Shown piece after piece: positions 28,295 through 36,927 of a stretch of DNA of 64,000 nucleotides (positions within the stretch are counted from its first letter, which is position 1; every line of letters starts with the position of its first letter). The stretch lies in the NCBI RefSeq assembly GCF_000783395.1, contig NZ_JSFK01000026.1, forward strand, positions 62,001 to 126,000, in the 5' to 3' direction. Under the pieces are notes generated by a model. The model made no database searches and was not told the origin of the DNA. It was given only the letters and a program-made list of their open reading frames with translations. Both the position numbers and the translations under genes were made by a program. The stretch is from Pseudomonas chlororaphis. GTDB lineage: Bacteria; Pseudomonadota; Gammaproteobacteria; Pseudomonadales; Pseudomonadaceae.

Positions 28295-31200
28295 GATCCT
28301 TGCTCCGTGGAAGAGGTTCCCGTGTCACTGTCGGAAGGCGGTGCCGCTTGTTCAGGTGAGTGGCTGACGTTCGTATCCGCAAAAGTGATGGGTTCGAAGT
28401 GAGCACCGTTCCCGCTTGCCAGACTGCGTAAACCCAGCACGAATTCGCCGCTGACAGCGCTGGAAACATGGACCCGGGTGACACCTTGCTGATTGGTGAA
28501 ACCTTGTGCCGGGCGGATCGTCGGTTTGGCATCTCGATTTGTTTCTACTTCCCAAGCCCAGTCCACCAGCATGTTGGCGCCAAGGTTTCCATGCTGGTCC
28601 ATCATCGTCGCGTAGAGTTCGATTTCCTGACCGAGAGGTACTGCCCCCGCTGGCACTGGAGACATAAGCACGGTCGGGAAATTCATGCTGTTGGCGTCGG
28701 CGATAACGTTGATGTTCACTGCCCATTCAGGCTCGAGCAGGCTCATGGAAAAATAAAGGCTATCGGTACCCAGGACTTTGCCCGGAACATACTCAGCCGT
28801 GAGCACTCCGTTGGTACCGGTAATGCCCGAGCTGATGGTCCCTAGCTCGGAGTGCCAGTCAACAGCGACACCTTTCAAGGCTGTGCCTCGGGCGTCGGTG
28901 AGCGTCATCGTGATAAGCGCCTTCTCATCCTGTTTACGAGCGAAGACTTCTGTAGGGGCTACTGTGCAAGTCATCCTGACCAACTGGTTCAGTTCACCCG
29001 GTATTTGCACGACCGGCACACGCGTCTGGGTTTGACTGAGCAAGGCCAGTTCAGCCGCCTGGGCATAGGCCTCACTGGCATCGGTGGTCTCCGGCAAGGT
29101 ACCGATCCGCAAAATGGTCCGGGCATCCATACCAGTCTGCATCGACAACTGGTAAACGCGCATCAGCAGATCCAGTTGATCCAGAGTTTTCAACACTTGG
29201 GTTTCAGGATCGATATGGCGAACGCATTCGCTGACTTCCTGCGCGCTCCAGGCAAAGAATTCGGCCAGCTTGATGGCCGCTGCCTGTTGCACCACGCGCA
29301 ATGCATCGGCGCTAAGCGTGGACGGTAGCGAATGGACCTGACGCAGATAGTCGAGCAATTTCTGCTCCGGTTGTTCACTCATGCTGAACGCGCGGGTCAG
29401 CGTGGTCATTGCGTAAAGTATGCGCACCGAGAACACATATTTTTGAGCGGGATCGATGATGGTGAGTTGGTCGACCCACGCCTCATACCCATAATCCAGA
29501 AAATCCCGGACCAGGGCCGCACTCAAACCCAGTGTCGAAACAACTTCAGCGCGCTGGCGCACGACAGCCAGCAATTCGAGTAACGAATCTGAAGGTTCAT
29601 CGCCCCTGCGCTCCGTCGCTGGCGATTCGAGGTCGGTGCGGTCATACACCTGGCGCAACAGTTGATACACCGAGGCATCGACCCAGTTCAGCACCAGAAC
29701 AGCCAATTCGCCCTCTATGCCGGCGTAGACTGCCAGCGACTCCCTGACCAGCGACACCTGAGCGTCTCTGGCCTGCAGAAGAACGGTGAGCATGATCTCG
29801 GCCAAGACGCTGACCTGGCTTTCCTCTATGCCCAGGCCGTTCCTGACGGCCCATTCGAGCTTCACGCGGGCAAAGGCCAAATAGTATTCCGGCGTCATGG
29901 CAAAGGGCAGAATCAGGCCATTGACATCGACAAGCGGCGCCAACCCCTCACTGTCAATCGAAAGTAAATCCAGCCAGTCGCTTTCTCCGGCCGGTGGAAT
30001 ACCCGCCATGAGAAAAGAATTATTGGATAATCGCGCGCTGGGCAGGAGGGTGCCGATCTTGTCGAAAAACTGCTGGTCCTGCTGGGAGAACTCGTTGAGA
30101 CGCAGTGGTGCACTCACGTGCTGCAACATCCACAACACCGATATGTTGCTTTGCTCGCACCATTGCACACAGGCCTGCATGGCTTCGATCAGGCTCAGCA
30201 CGCCCGGACCGCCAGCCGTGGCGTCAGTGCGGCTGTCATCATCCACCACGTCGACAATACGCGGCTTGCCCGCCAGCCCTTTGAGCCAGGTTTCGCCCCC
30301 CAGCACACTGAGCATCAACACGCCTTCGACCGGTGTGATATTCAACAGCCGGGGCAGTTTTACCAAACGGTAAAAACTGGAAATGACCGCAGGACTGCGC
30401 ACCAGATTATCGGTAAGGTCATGAGCCTGAGCTATGGCCAGCGCCAGGTAATGGTAAGTCTGAAGATCGATCCCCAAACCACTGCATAGCTGGCTGACCG
30501 TAAGATTGTCTTTTTCCGATGTCGGTATCAGGGCAAACGGTGTGCCGTCGAGTTTCAGCGGCTCGCGATAATTGTCCTGATTGTTGAAGACCTGATCAAA
30601 CTGCGACAGTGCATCACCGCGACCGTACAGTGACAGTTCATCGAGAAACACGGCGAAATCCGCCGCCGTACAGTTGTAGCGTTCACGCAGTCGCTGAAAC
30701 AGGCCCAGTGCGTGGATCACGTTTACCGAAATCGCCCACACCTCAGGCTTTTCGGCACCACGTGCCTCAGCCCTGATCGCTGCCACCAACAAGGCGTCAG
30801 TCTGCTCAGGGGGCAGACTCAGCCATTTGTCCAGACGCAACTTGCGGTTGAGTCGATCAAATGTATTCAAGCCTTTTGGAGAATCGGGATTAACGATTAT
30901 CCGATGAATATTATTCCCTGACTGCGTGGTAACACCGATAGCAGGGTGAGCATTATCATTGATGTAAACCGAGCCGGATCGGCCGCCTTCCGGGACATCG
31001 GGCTCACTGGAGTATTTGACATTGGCCGAACGCCGCGGCGCGTAGTCTCCAACCGAAAAAAGACTTATAACCTCCTCGGCCACAAGATTTGTACGTTGAG
31101 CCAAATAAAATATCTGATTGAGATTCCTGAACTCCAGGCCGTCGGAACCAAAGTTCTCCCGATAGAACTGATACTTATCGTCGGGGTGTTTGTATTCCTC

Positions 31201-32028
31201 AGTCACCAACCGCTGCTGGTACGGGCCAAGCCGAGAGGCATGAGCCAGGGCAGCAGCGGCTAGCCTGGTCAGGGACCCGGAGTGCAGGAAATTGGGGAAT
31301 TTCTCGTCAACAATGTTGGCAAAATCCCCCACTGATCGATCGTTGAAACCGGCAACACCATCGACCGTGACCCAGTGCTGGTAATACGGCAGACCATTGG
31401 GATAGCGAGCTTCGATCAATGCCTGTTCAATGGGAACCGTCGTGTTCGCGGCGATGAACGCCTGTAGCACGCGTACGATCACGTCGACTGATGACTCCGG
31501 CGCGTTCACCGTTTTACTGTCGACTGTCAACTTCATCAAATCCGTGCGACGTTCATGCAACGGCAGCTTGGTGTCGTCACCAACGGATTCGATCAAGTCG
31601 CGAATCAAGCGATACAAGAAGACGAGATACGCCGAAGGCCCGAACATGGACTCCAGAGAATCCGAGGGGCATTTGGCTCTCAATTGCAGATCGAATATTC
31701 GCTCCAGTTGCGGCCCGACAACGATCGACATCAAACCGCTGGAAGGTCCTGTCGACCCGACTTTGTCCATCTGCGCGTGATGTTCAATAAACCGACGCCG
31801 CACATAGGTCGCCAGACTGTTGGCCCGGCGCAAAAAGCGCCGGGCCTCTTCCTGCTCAAGTCCGTACTCGCCGACCAGCACCGCAAGCCCCTTTTCGACC
31901 AGAGGGAAAAATGATCCCCCCTGCTCAACGTAACTCCAGAGTTTCGAAAGCCGGTTTTGCACAGCGGGCGTTTGCTCACCAAACAGCTGAATGAACAACT
32001 GCGCAGCGGGACGGAGTGAATCAGCCAT
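28291..32028 (-). CDS. tcaA: TcaA-like Tc toxin A subunit, N-terminal half, with Ig-like tail
   Basis: A 1245-residue protein. Residues ~60-700 belong to the VRP1/Tc toxin A family (MFGPSAYLVFLYRLIRDLIE, PLHERRTDLMKLTVDSKTVN, LPYYQHWVTVDG), the alpha-helical shell of TcA. Residues ~1000-1230 carry two bacterial Ig-like domains (ITMTLTDARGTALKGVAVDW; IELYATMMDQHGNLGANMLV), where a full TcA would go on into receptor-binding beta-sandwiches; a Ser/Thr/Pro tail ends it. Start set at the ATG at 32026-32028, 8 bases after AAGGA; a GTG two codons upstream (32034) is possible. A lux-box-like palindrome lies ~105 bases upstream and a hairpin in the leader. Confidence 0.87.
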   Translation of the reverse strand: MADSLRPAAQLFIQLFGEQTPAVQNRLSKLWSYVEQGGSFFPLVEKGLAVLVGEYGLEQEEARRFLRRANSLATYVRRRFIEHHAQMDKVGSTGPSSGLMSIVVGPQLERIFDLQLRAKCPSDSLESMFGPSAYLVFLYRLIRDLIESVGDDTKLPLHERRTDLMKLTVDSKTVNAPESSVDVIVRVLQAFIAANTTVPIEQALIEARYPNGLPYYQHWVTVDGVAGFNDRSVGDFANIVDEKFPNFLHSGSLTRLAAAALAHASRLGPYQQRLVTEEYKHPDDKYQFYRENFGSDGLEFRNLNQIFYLAQRTNLVAEEVISLFSVGDYAPRRSANVKYSSEPDVPEGGRSGSVYINDNAHPAIGVTTQSGNNIHRIIVNPDSPKGLNTFDRLNRKLRLDKWLSLPPEQTDALLVAAIRAEARGAEKPEVWAISVNVIHALGLFQRLRERYNCTAADFAVFLDELSLYGRGDALSQFDQVFNNQDNYREPLKLDGTPFALIPTSEKDNLTVSQLCSGLGIDLQTYHYLALAIAQAHDLTDNLVRSPAVISSFYRLVKLPRLLNITPVEGVLMLSVLGGETWLKGLAGKPRIVDVVDDDSRTDATAGGPGVLSLIEAMQACVQWCEQSNISVLWMLQHVSAPLRLNEFSQQDQQFFDKIGTLLPSARLSNNSFLMAGIPPAGESDWLDLLSIDSEGLAPLVDVNGLILPFAMTPEYYLAFARVKLEWAVRNGLGIEESQVSVLAEIMLTVLLQARDAQVSLVRESLAVYAGIEGELAVLVLNWVDASVYQLLRQVYDRTDLESPATERRGDEPSDSLLELLAVVRQRAEVVSTLGLSAALVRDFLDYGYEAWVDQLTIIDPAQKYVFSVRILYAMTTLTRAFSMSEQPEQKLLDYLRQVHSLPSTLSADALRVVQQAAAIKLAEFFAWSAQEVSECVRHIDPETQVLKTLDQLDLLMRVYQLSMQTGMDARTILRIGTLPETTDASEAYAQAAELALLSQTQTRVPVVQIPGELNQLVRMTCTVAPTEVFARKQDEKALITMTLTDARGTALKGVAVDWHSELGTISSGITGTNGVLTAEYVPGKVLGTDSLYFSMSLLEPEWAVNINVIADANSMNFPTVLMSPVPAGAVPLGQEIELYATMMDQHGNLGANMLVDWAWEVETNRDAKPTIRPAQGFTNQQGVTRVHVSSAVSGEFVLGLRSLASGNGAHFEPITFADTNVSHSPEQAAPPSDSDTGTSSTEQGS

Positions 32029-32061
32029 GGTCACATTCCTTGAGTCGATAACTGGCCCGGG

Positions 32062-32085
32062 CCGCCTGACTGTTGTGTCAGGCGG
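32062..32085. promoter_or_regulatory. Leader hairpin upstream of tcaA
   Basis: A perfect 9-bp inverted repeat CCGCCTGAC / GTCAGGCGG with a 6-base loop, 34 bases before the tcaA start codon and downstream of the predicted tcaA promoter. No T-run follows on either strand, so it is not a standard terminator; it may affect translation or mRNA stability. Confidence 0.5.
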
Positions 32086-32130
32086 ACCCAGCGTTGCATA
32101 AGGATTTAGCGCTTGAACGTAGCAACTGCC

Positions 32131-32150
32131 AACTGTCAGAAATGACAGGT
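32131..32150. promoter_or_regulatory. lux-box-like palindrome upstream of tcaA (site 2)
   Basis: Core CTGTCAGAAATGACAG (32133-32148), 6-bp arms. It lies 104 bases before the tcaA ATG on the reverse strand. A -10-like CTAAAT (32109-32104, reverse strand) ends 36.5 bases from the dyad centre, the same spacing as at sites 3 and 4. Confidence 0.65.
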
Positions 32151-32172
32151 TTTATGACCACTCATCGGAAAT

Positions 32173-34902
32173 TTACAACCGCGCTTTATCCGCCGGCGCT
32201 GATTCGATTTCAAAGCGCTCACTGACGACCCAGTCAGAACCCATCGGATCGGTGTCGCTCGGCTGCAGCTTGAAACGACACCAGTTGCCACCCAACGGTA
32301 GTACGTGGTCGGACACACTTTGCCAGTCAGGGTCGACCTGAATCGACGCTACCCAGGTTTTGTCCGGATTGAATGGATCAACCAGAACACCGACGCCCTG
32401 ACGCCCCCTGCCGGCAAACAGCACCGGGTTGCTGACCCAGCGTCCCGGCGCTGGTATCTCAATGGTGGGCAGATAAGTTGCCAGCTGAACCGTGCGTTTC
32501 GCGCTATCGGATGCAAACCCTTCGCAAGCCGCCACAACATCCAGTTGATGATTGCCCTCGTCTTGCCCAGGCTCCAGCGTTACCGACCACGTCCGGTTTT
32601 CACGCACCTTGGCGCTGGCCTGGTCGCTACCCAGCGTCACGGTCACGGTGTCGCCGGGCGTCGCGAATCCCGACACCACGACCCGTCGGCCGACATGGTC
32701 ATCGGCAGTCGGGGTTTCGATAAACGGCGTCGCCGGCACGACCTTGTAACGCAAACGCTCATTGGGCTGTGAGCGTTGTGGAGTGCCATTGAGGACGAAG
32801 GTTTGAAAGGCCCAGATGGTTGTGTTGCCCACCGGCAAACTCACTTCGGCTTCCCAGTTGCCTGACGCGTTCACCTCGATAGCCGTCAGCAATGGCTCAG
32901 TAGCGCCCTCCAGCCAGACCTCCACCCGCGCGGCAGGTCTGCCAGTGCCAGCAATCTTCGAGGTGCGCGGCGCTTTCCCGCCAGGGATCGGCGAGGTGAA
33001 TCGAGGCGGTGGCACCACCACCTTGAGTTCGTGTTCAGCGCTGGTCGACTCTTGCCCGTTGAGTGTCTGTTGCGCGTGGAGGACATAATGTCTCAGCTCC
33101 AGATCCCGTAGTTCGATCGACCATTTGCCCTCCTCAAGCAATTCGAGCGGAGCACCCAGCTTTCCTCCCATCTGACTGTCATGCAATTGCATCTCCGCGC
33201 CCTGCATGCCGTTATCACCTTCAATGATGACGTCGTACCCCACTTCCGAGCCGGATACCGGCGCGACAATGAGCGGTTGCAACATGACTCTGTGGACAGT
33301 GAAGGTTTTCGATGCCGACACTGAAGTGAGATCGACCACGATCTGGGTAACGCTGACGCGGTGCAGGACACCTGGTTCAAACGCTTTGGTTCGCTGAAAC
33401 GTCCAGCGTTCACCCTCCACATCCGCTTCGTACTCCATGTCGTCGTCGCTGAACCGGAGCTTCACCAGCGCTTCAGACCAGCAAGCGCCGCTGAATATCG
33501 GCTCCAGCCCCTCTTCGGCAGGATCGTCCAGGCCTGGCGCCAGCGGTGGAATCGTGACGTACAGGATAAAAGGACGTTGCGAGGGATGGTCTCCCAGATG
33601 CTGTGTAATGCGGACCTCCCGCTTGTTGGTCGGCCCCCACTCCACCAATGCAGGCGTCGACCATTGGCCATTCACGACCCCTACACTTCGCGCAACCTCG
33701 TGTGCATCGGGATCTCTGAGCGAGACGGTGGCGTCTGTGTAACCTTTGCCGCTGAAGACGGGCAGATACTCCTCGGTGTAGCTCGCCTCGGTGATATTGG
33801 GCATGTCGTTGTGGACTTTGAACTCAAGAGGCTGCGATTCGATCCAGCCATTGGCGTTGTCGGCGATCTTTTGAATCACCTTCACATCGTAGCTGCCCAG
33901 AGGCCAGACAACGGGGACTGTTTCCCACTGGCCTTGGGCATTGACGCGGACGTTGGGAGGCAAAGGCAGCGAGCCGTCGCTGGCAGAGAACTGGATTTCG
34001 GTCGTGAGGTTTTGATCGAAATGGCCGGAGCCGGAGAATTTCAAGCTTGTATCAGGAAGAAAGGTGACCTCAGGTTCTGCCAATTTGGGAGGGCGGATTC
34101 GGAAAGAGCGGGGGGCGCTTCTCTTGGACGGTACGCCGCCAAAGGTTTGCATCGCGACAAGCGAGACGGGGCCTGGCTCGACAATGACTGGAGCAAACCA
34201 GTTGGCAGCGGATACTGCATCTTCCCCCACTTGAATGGTCGATAGATCCTTGAAAATCTGCATGACTGAGCCGGGCCAGCCCTGCGTGCCACCGATCGAG
34301 AAAGAGCAATTCTGTAAAGGCTCAACCGGGCTGGTGATGACGGGCGTCGATCTGCTCGTGACATTGATCGTTGCAGATAGGGGCGAAGGAAAATCGCCGA
34401 TGATTTGCGTGGCAAAGTAAGACGCGCTGTTACCTGATAGCGTCAAGCGCTTTTCCCACGTCCCATCGGGTTGAATGTCAGCATTGCCCAAGACCCCGCC
34501 AGTCGATGCGTTATGCACCCTCACCGTCCCCAAGCCATACTCGCCACCGGCTCCTCGTATGGAGAATTGTTCGTCGACTTCCTCTCCGGAAACGGGAGAG
34601 ATGATCGTCACTGGTGTGACGCGTAGATTCACCGTCACCTTCACGCCACCAACCGGCTGGAGCTCAAGCCTGTATTGACCGGGTCGGAACACGCCCTTTA
34701 TCACAGTGTCCCAGCGCCCATTTTTTGGCGTAATCGTTTCGGCAGCGACCTCGTCATTTACACTGAACATACGCAAAACGATAGGGAAGTTAACATCTGA
34801 ATTACCGGCAACGAAAATATCGCCATTTCTCACATAGGCATTATTCACCGGATTTGTAATCGAAGTAATCAGCACTCCCTCTGACTCGCCTTCAGTAATC
34901 AT
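32173..34902 (-). CDS. Tandem Ig-like beta-sandwich protein of the Tc locus
   Basis: A 909-residue protein built of about nine modules of ~85-100 residues, each opening with a P-x-I-x-x-P strand (VTIISPVSGEEVDEQFSIRG; PLIVAPVSGSEVGYDVIIEG; PFIETPTADDHVGRRVVVSG) and closing with a G-x-W strand (DGTWEKRL, GKWSIELR, GNWEAEVS, RTWSVTLE). This is the pattern of bacterial Ig-like repeats found in adhesins. No signal peptide, anchor or RTX repeat, so it is not an obvious surface adhesin. GGGAGG lies 7 bases before the ATG at 34900-34902. It follows the 156-residue gene by 50 bases in the same transcription unit. Role unknown; a soluble binding partner of the Tc complex is inferred. Confidence 0.75.
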   Translation of the reverse strand: MITEGESEGVLITSITNPVNNAYVRNGDIFVAGNSDVNFPIVLRMFSVNDEVAAETITPKNGRWDTVIKGVFRPGQYRLELQPVGGVKVTVNLRVTPVTIISPVSGEEVDEQFSIRGAGGEYGLGTVRVHNASTGGVLGNADIQPDGTWEKRLTLSGNSASYFATQIIGDFPSPLSATINVTSRSTPVITSPVEPLQNCSFSIGGTQGWPGSVMQIFKDLSTIQVGEDAVSAANWFAPVIVEPGPVSLVAMQTFGGVPSKRSAPRSFRIRPPKLAEPEVTFLPDTSLKFSGSGHFDQNLTTEIQFSASDGSLPLPPNVRVNAQGQWETVPVVWPLGSYDVKVIQKIADNANGWIESQPLEFKVHNDMPNITEASYTEEYLPVFSGKGYTDATVSLRDPDAHEVARSVGVVNGQWSTPALVEWGPTNKREVRITQHLGDHPSQRPFILYVTIPPLAPGLDDPAEEGLEPIFSGACWSEALVKLRFSDDDMEYEADVEGERWTFQRTKAFEPGVLHRVSVTQIVVDLTSVSASKTFTVHRVMLQPLIVAPVSGSEVGYDVIIEGDNGMQGAEMQLHDSQMGGKLGAPLELLEEGKWSIELRDLELRHYVLHAQQTLNGQESTSAEHELKVVVPPPRFTSPIPGGKAPRTSKIAGTGRPAARVEVWLEGATEPLLTAIEVNASGNWEAEVSLPVGNTTIWAFQTFVLNGTPQRSQPNERLRYKVVPATPFIETPTADDHVGRRVVVSGFATPGDTVTVTLGSDQASAKVRENRTWSVTLEPGQDEGNHQLDVVAACEGFASDSAKRTVQLATYLPTIEIPAPGRWVSNPVLFAGRGRQGVGVLVDPFNPDKTWVASIQVDPDWQSVSDHVLPLGGNWCRFKLQPSDTDPMGSDWVVSERFEIESAPADKARL

Positions 34903-34952
34903 CTGCAGCCTCCCTGTTGTTTAAGACTTTACATAAAAAAGCCAAACATCAT

Positions 34953-35423
34953 TCAAATACTAAAGTCCACCCAAATTTCATTGGAGCCCACTGGATCAGA
35001 CGCATCCCCTCTATCGAAGATGTATCTGATAAAGACTCGAGCACGTCCGTTGGCAGCAATCCATCCACCGCGAGGATAGCTATGCCACTCGCCGTCCTGC
35101 CACATGGCATCAGGGGAGTCGTTGCCCCACCATTGCCTAGAGTCGAAACTAAAATGCAAGTTTGCTTTGTTGCCTCCTTGATTAACCAACTGGGTAATAC
35201 GATATTGTGAGGAATAGCAATAAAACAAACCTCCACCATGTTTCCACCAATAGCTAAAAGTCAGATCACCTATAAAGTTACCCACACTGACGCGCAGTGT
35301 TTTGGTGACTGTCTGAGCACTATCGATCGACTTGAACTCCTCCTCTGAAATCGACTGAGTAGCGCTGACGTCCTCAAGACCGTCCGGATTTGAAGTTGTC
35401 AGTTTTTCTCTCTTGTCACTCAT
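34953..35423 (-). CDS. Tryptophan-rich small protein heading the Tc minus-strand unit
   Basis: A 156-residue protein that I do not recognise. The first ~45 residues are polar and acidic (MSDKREKLTTSNPDGLEDVS); the rest alternates short hydrophobic strands with aromatic clusters (FSYWWKHGGGLFYCYSSQY, SRQWWGNDSPDAMWQDGEWH, ARVFIRYIFDRGD), suggesting a small beta-sandwich or lectin-like fold. No signal peptide. The ATG at 35421-35423 has GGAGG six bases upstream; the frame remains open further up but that part overlaps the promoter. It is first in a unit with the 909-residue protein and has a lux-box-like palindrome 76 bases upstream. Confidence 0.7.
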   Translation of the reverse strand: MSDKREKLTTSNPDGLEDVSATQSISEEEFKSIDSAQTVTKTLRVSVGNFIGDLTFSYWWKHGGGLFYCYSSQYRITQLVNQGGNKANLHFSFDSRQWWGNDSPDAMWQDGEWHSYPRGGWIAANGRARVFIRYIFDRGDASDPVGSNEIWVDFSI

Positions 35424-35498
35424 AAAAACCTCCGCACTTTGCTGAGCTGATTTGTTCCTGTTGCAAAAACATTGAACGCTCAGCCTGTGCAAGTGCAC

Positions 35499-35518
35499 AC
35501 CTGTAAGATCTGACAGTC
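35499..35518. promoter_or_regulatory. lux-box-like palindrome (site 1) for the 35423-32173 unit
   Basis: Core CTGTAAGATCTGACAG (35501-35516), one mismatch between arms. On the reverse strand a -10-like TTCAAT (35476-35471) ends 37.5 bases past the dyad centre, leaving a leader of about 40 bases before the start at 35423. Confidence 0.65.
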
Positions 35519-35578
35519 CCGACGAACGGTATTTTTTCCAGCGAATAAACCGACTTGTTTCGGTCGGATAACCCCTGA

Positions 35579-35597
35579 TCAGTTGTCGATCAACTGA
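35579..35597. promoter_or_regulatory. Second dyad upstream of the 35423 gene
   Basis: TCAGTTG (35579-35585), 5-base spacer, CAACTGA (35591-35597). It lies ~60 bases upstream of the lux-box-like site and might bind a second regulator, or be chance. Confidence 0.35.
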
Positions 35598-35688
35598 CTG
35601 ATCGGAAACTGTTTCTGAGAGAGAAGGCTGAATAACGAGCGGGCGCAATTGATGCAACCCGACCGTTAATAAGCGCGTGCCAGTGAAG

Positions 35689-35766
35689 ACGCTTTCGCGG
35701 ACAAACCCGCTCTCACAGGATGCAGGTGCACCGGATCCAGTGTGGGAGTGAACCTGCTCGCAAAGC
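35689..35766. repeat. Degenerate REPIN remnant
   Basis: Two diverged, inverted REP halves (GACGCTTTCGCGGACAAACC and GTGGGAGTGAACCTGCTCGC) between the PilZ gene and the Tc unit. The remainder of the 359-base gap 35424-35782 holds only the palindromes listed separately. Confidence 0.5.
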
Positions 35767-35782
35767 TTTTAGCGGTTTTAAA

Positions 35783-36139
35783 TCAAGCCGAGGCCGGCAA
35801 CGGCTGAAAGCTGAAATAACGCTGCAACGCCTGCACCAGTTGGCCAAACTCCGGCGGCGCGCGTTGCAAGACGAAGCCGGCGTCGTAGTGCAGCGGCGTG
35901 GCGTCTTCATGGCACCACACGCAGCAAGCAGTGAAGTCGATCACCTGTTGGCAGCCATCGCTGGCGGGGATTTTCAGGCGTAACTGGAAGTCCACCCCGA
36001 TCATCATGGGCAATTGGCTGATCAGCATCAGCCCGTCTTCGGAGAGGTTGCCGAGAAAACCGATGGGCTTGTCGGTGACGCTGTTGAACACTCTGAGGAA
36101 ATACGGCAACTGATGCCGTTCGATCCGTTCGGTAAACAT
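35783..36139 (-). CDS. PilZ domain protein
   Basis: A 118-residue protein, probably a c-di-GMP effector. The PilZ fold is visible with the second motif NLSEDGLML (D/N-x-S-x-x-G type) after RVFNSVTDKPIGFLG and a final strand GFVLQRAPPEFGQLVQ; the upstream arginine motif is degenerate (ERIERHQLPYFLRV). The ATG at 36137-36139 gives the usual family length; AAGGAG lies 20 bases upstream, so a TTG or GTG start up to 36178 cannot be excluded. It sits between Tc block 1 and the lipoprotein/pykA pair and is probably core genome. Confidence 0.8.
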   Translation of the reverse strand: MFTERIERHQLPYFLRVFNSVTDKPIGFLGNLSEDGLMLISQLPMMIGVDFQLRLKIPASDGCQQVIDFTACCVWCHEDATPLHYDAGFVLQRAPPEFGQLVQALQRYFSFQPLPASA

Positions 36140-36370
36140 GCGCAGTTCGCCATGCAAGGCTCCTTCACAGAGCCGCACCTTTGCTTCGGAACGTGCCGGT
36201 ATCGCCGGCCCGCTCTCCCCGCTTCCGGTGTGACGGTCGCTACGTCGCCGTCACCTGACCACTTGCCAGTCGCAGGTGTTGCTCCGGGTTTACAGGTTCG
36301 ACTCTAAACCCGGGTTATTCGACTATAGCTCAGCTTGTACACGCAGCCAGATTTTGTATGACAACTGTCA

Positions 36371-36757
36371 TCAGAAACGGGTCGGTCGCACCACGGCAGC
36401 GGCACTGCGTGTCGGGTAATGGCCCAGGCTCTGCAAGGTTTCCAGACGCGCGCGGGCGCGGTAGGCGTATTCGCTGTTCGGGTACGAGGCGATGATGAAC
36501 TGGTAGGTCTGCGCCGCATCGACAAACATTTTCTGCCGTTCCAGGCACTGGCCGCGCATCATCGACACTTCCGGCCACACGTACGGCCGGGCTCGGCTGG
36601 CGCGTTCGACCTTGGACAGTTCGAGCATGACCTGCTCGCAGTTGCCGCGGTCATAGGCGCTGTAGGCGTTGTTCAAATGATGGTTCATCGACCAACGGGT
36701 GCAGCCCGTCACGGCGAGGACGCTGAGGGCAAGGGCGGCAATGGGTACGAATCGCAT
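36371..36757 (-). CDS. TPR-containing lipoprotein
   Basis: A 128-residue precursor with a lipoprotein signal peptide (MRFVPIAALALSVLAVTGC, lipobox cysteine at residue 19), then a tetratricopeptide-like segment (NNAYSAYDRGNCEQVMLELS; RQKMFVDAAQTYQFIIASYP; SEYAYRARARLETLQSLG). The residue after Cys is Thr, so outer-membrane sorting is expected. AGGAGA lies 6 bases before the ATG. TPR lipoproteins of this size often scaffold envelope proteins; the partner is unknown. Divergent from pykA. Confidence 0.82.
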   Translation of the reverse strand: MRFVPIAALALSVLAVTGCTRWSMNHHLNNAYSAYDRGNCEQVMLELSKVERASRARPYVWPEVSMMRGQCLERQKMFVDAAQTYQFIIASYPNSEYAYRARARLETLQSLGHYPTRSAAAVVRPTRF

Positions 36758-36927
36758 GAGGGTTCTCCTGTCTTGAGTTCTTTATCGACCCTTGCCGAGA
36801 AATCTTCAGAAGTGTTTGCGCCAATCGTCGTGTTCAATAAAGAAAGTAATAAGTAGTGCATTCGAACAATGACTACACCCCAAGAGCATAGTAGCCTTCG
36901 CTAGCGCTTGAACTCAGGAGTCTTTGC

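Noticed and set aside
20152..34902. Ig-like proteins as ordinary surface adhesins
   Set aside because: Neither has a Sec signal, outer-membrane anchor or RTX repeats, and no secretion genes are adjacent.
36359..36370. TGACAACTGTCA as a sixth member of the lux-box-like set
   Set aside because: The half-sites are in the reverse order, the 16-bp core is not matched, and it sits at the 3' end of the lipoprotein gene.
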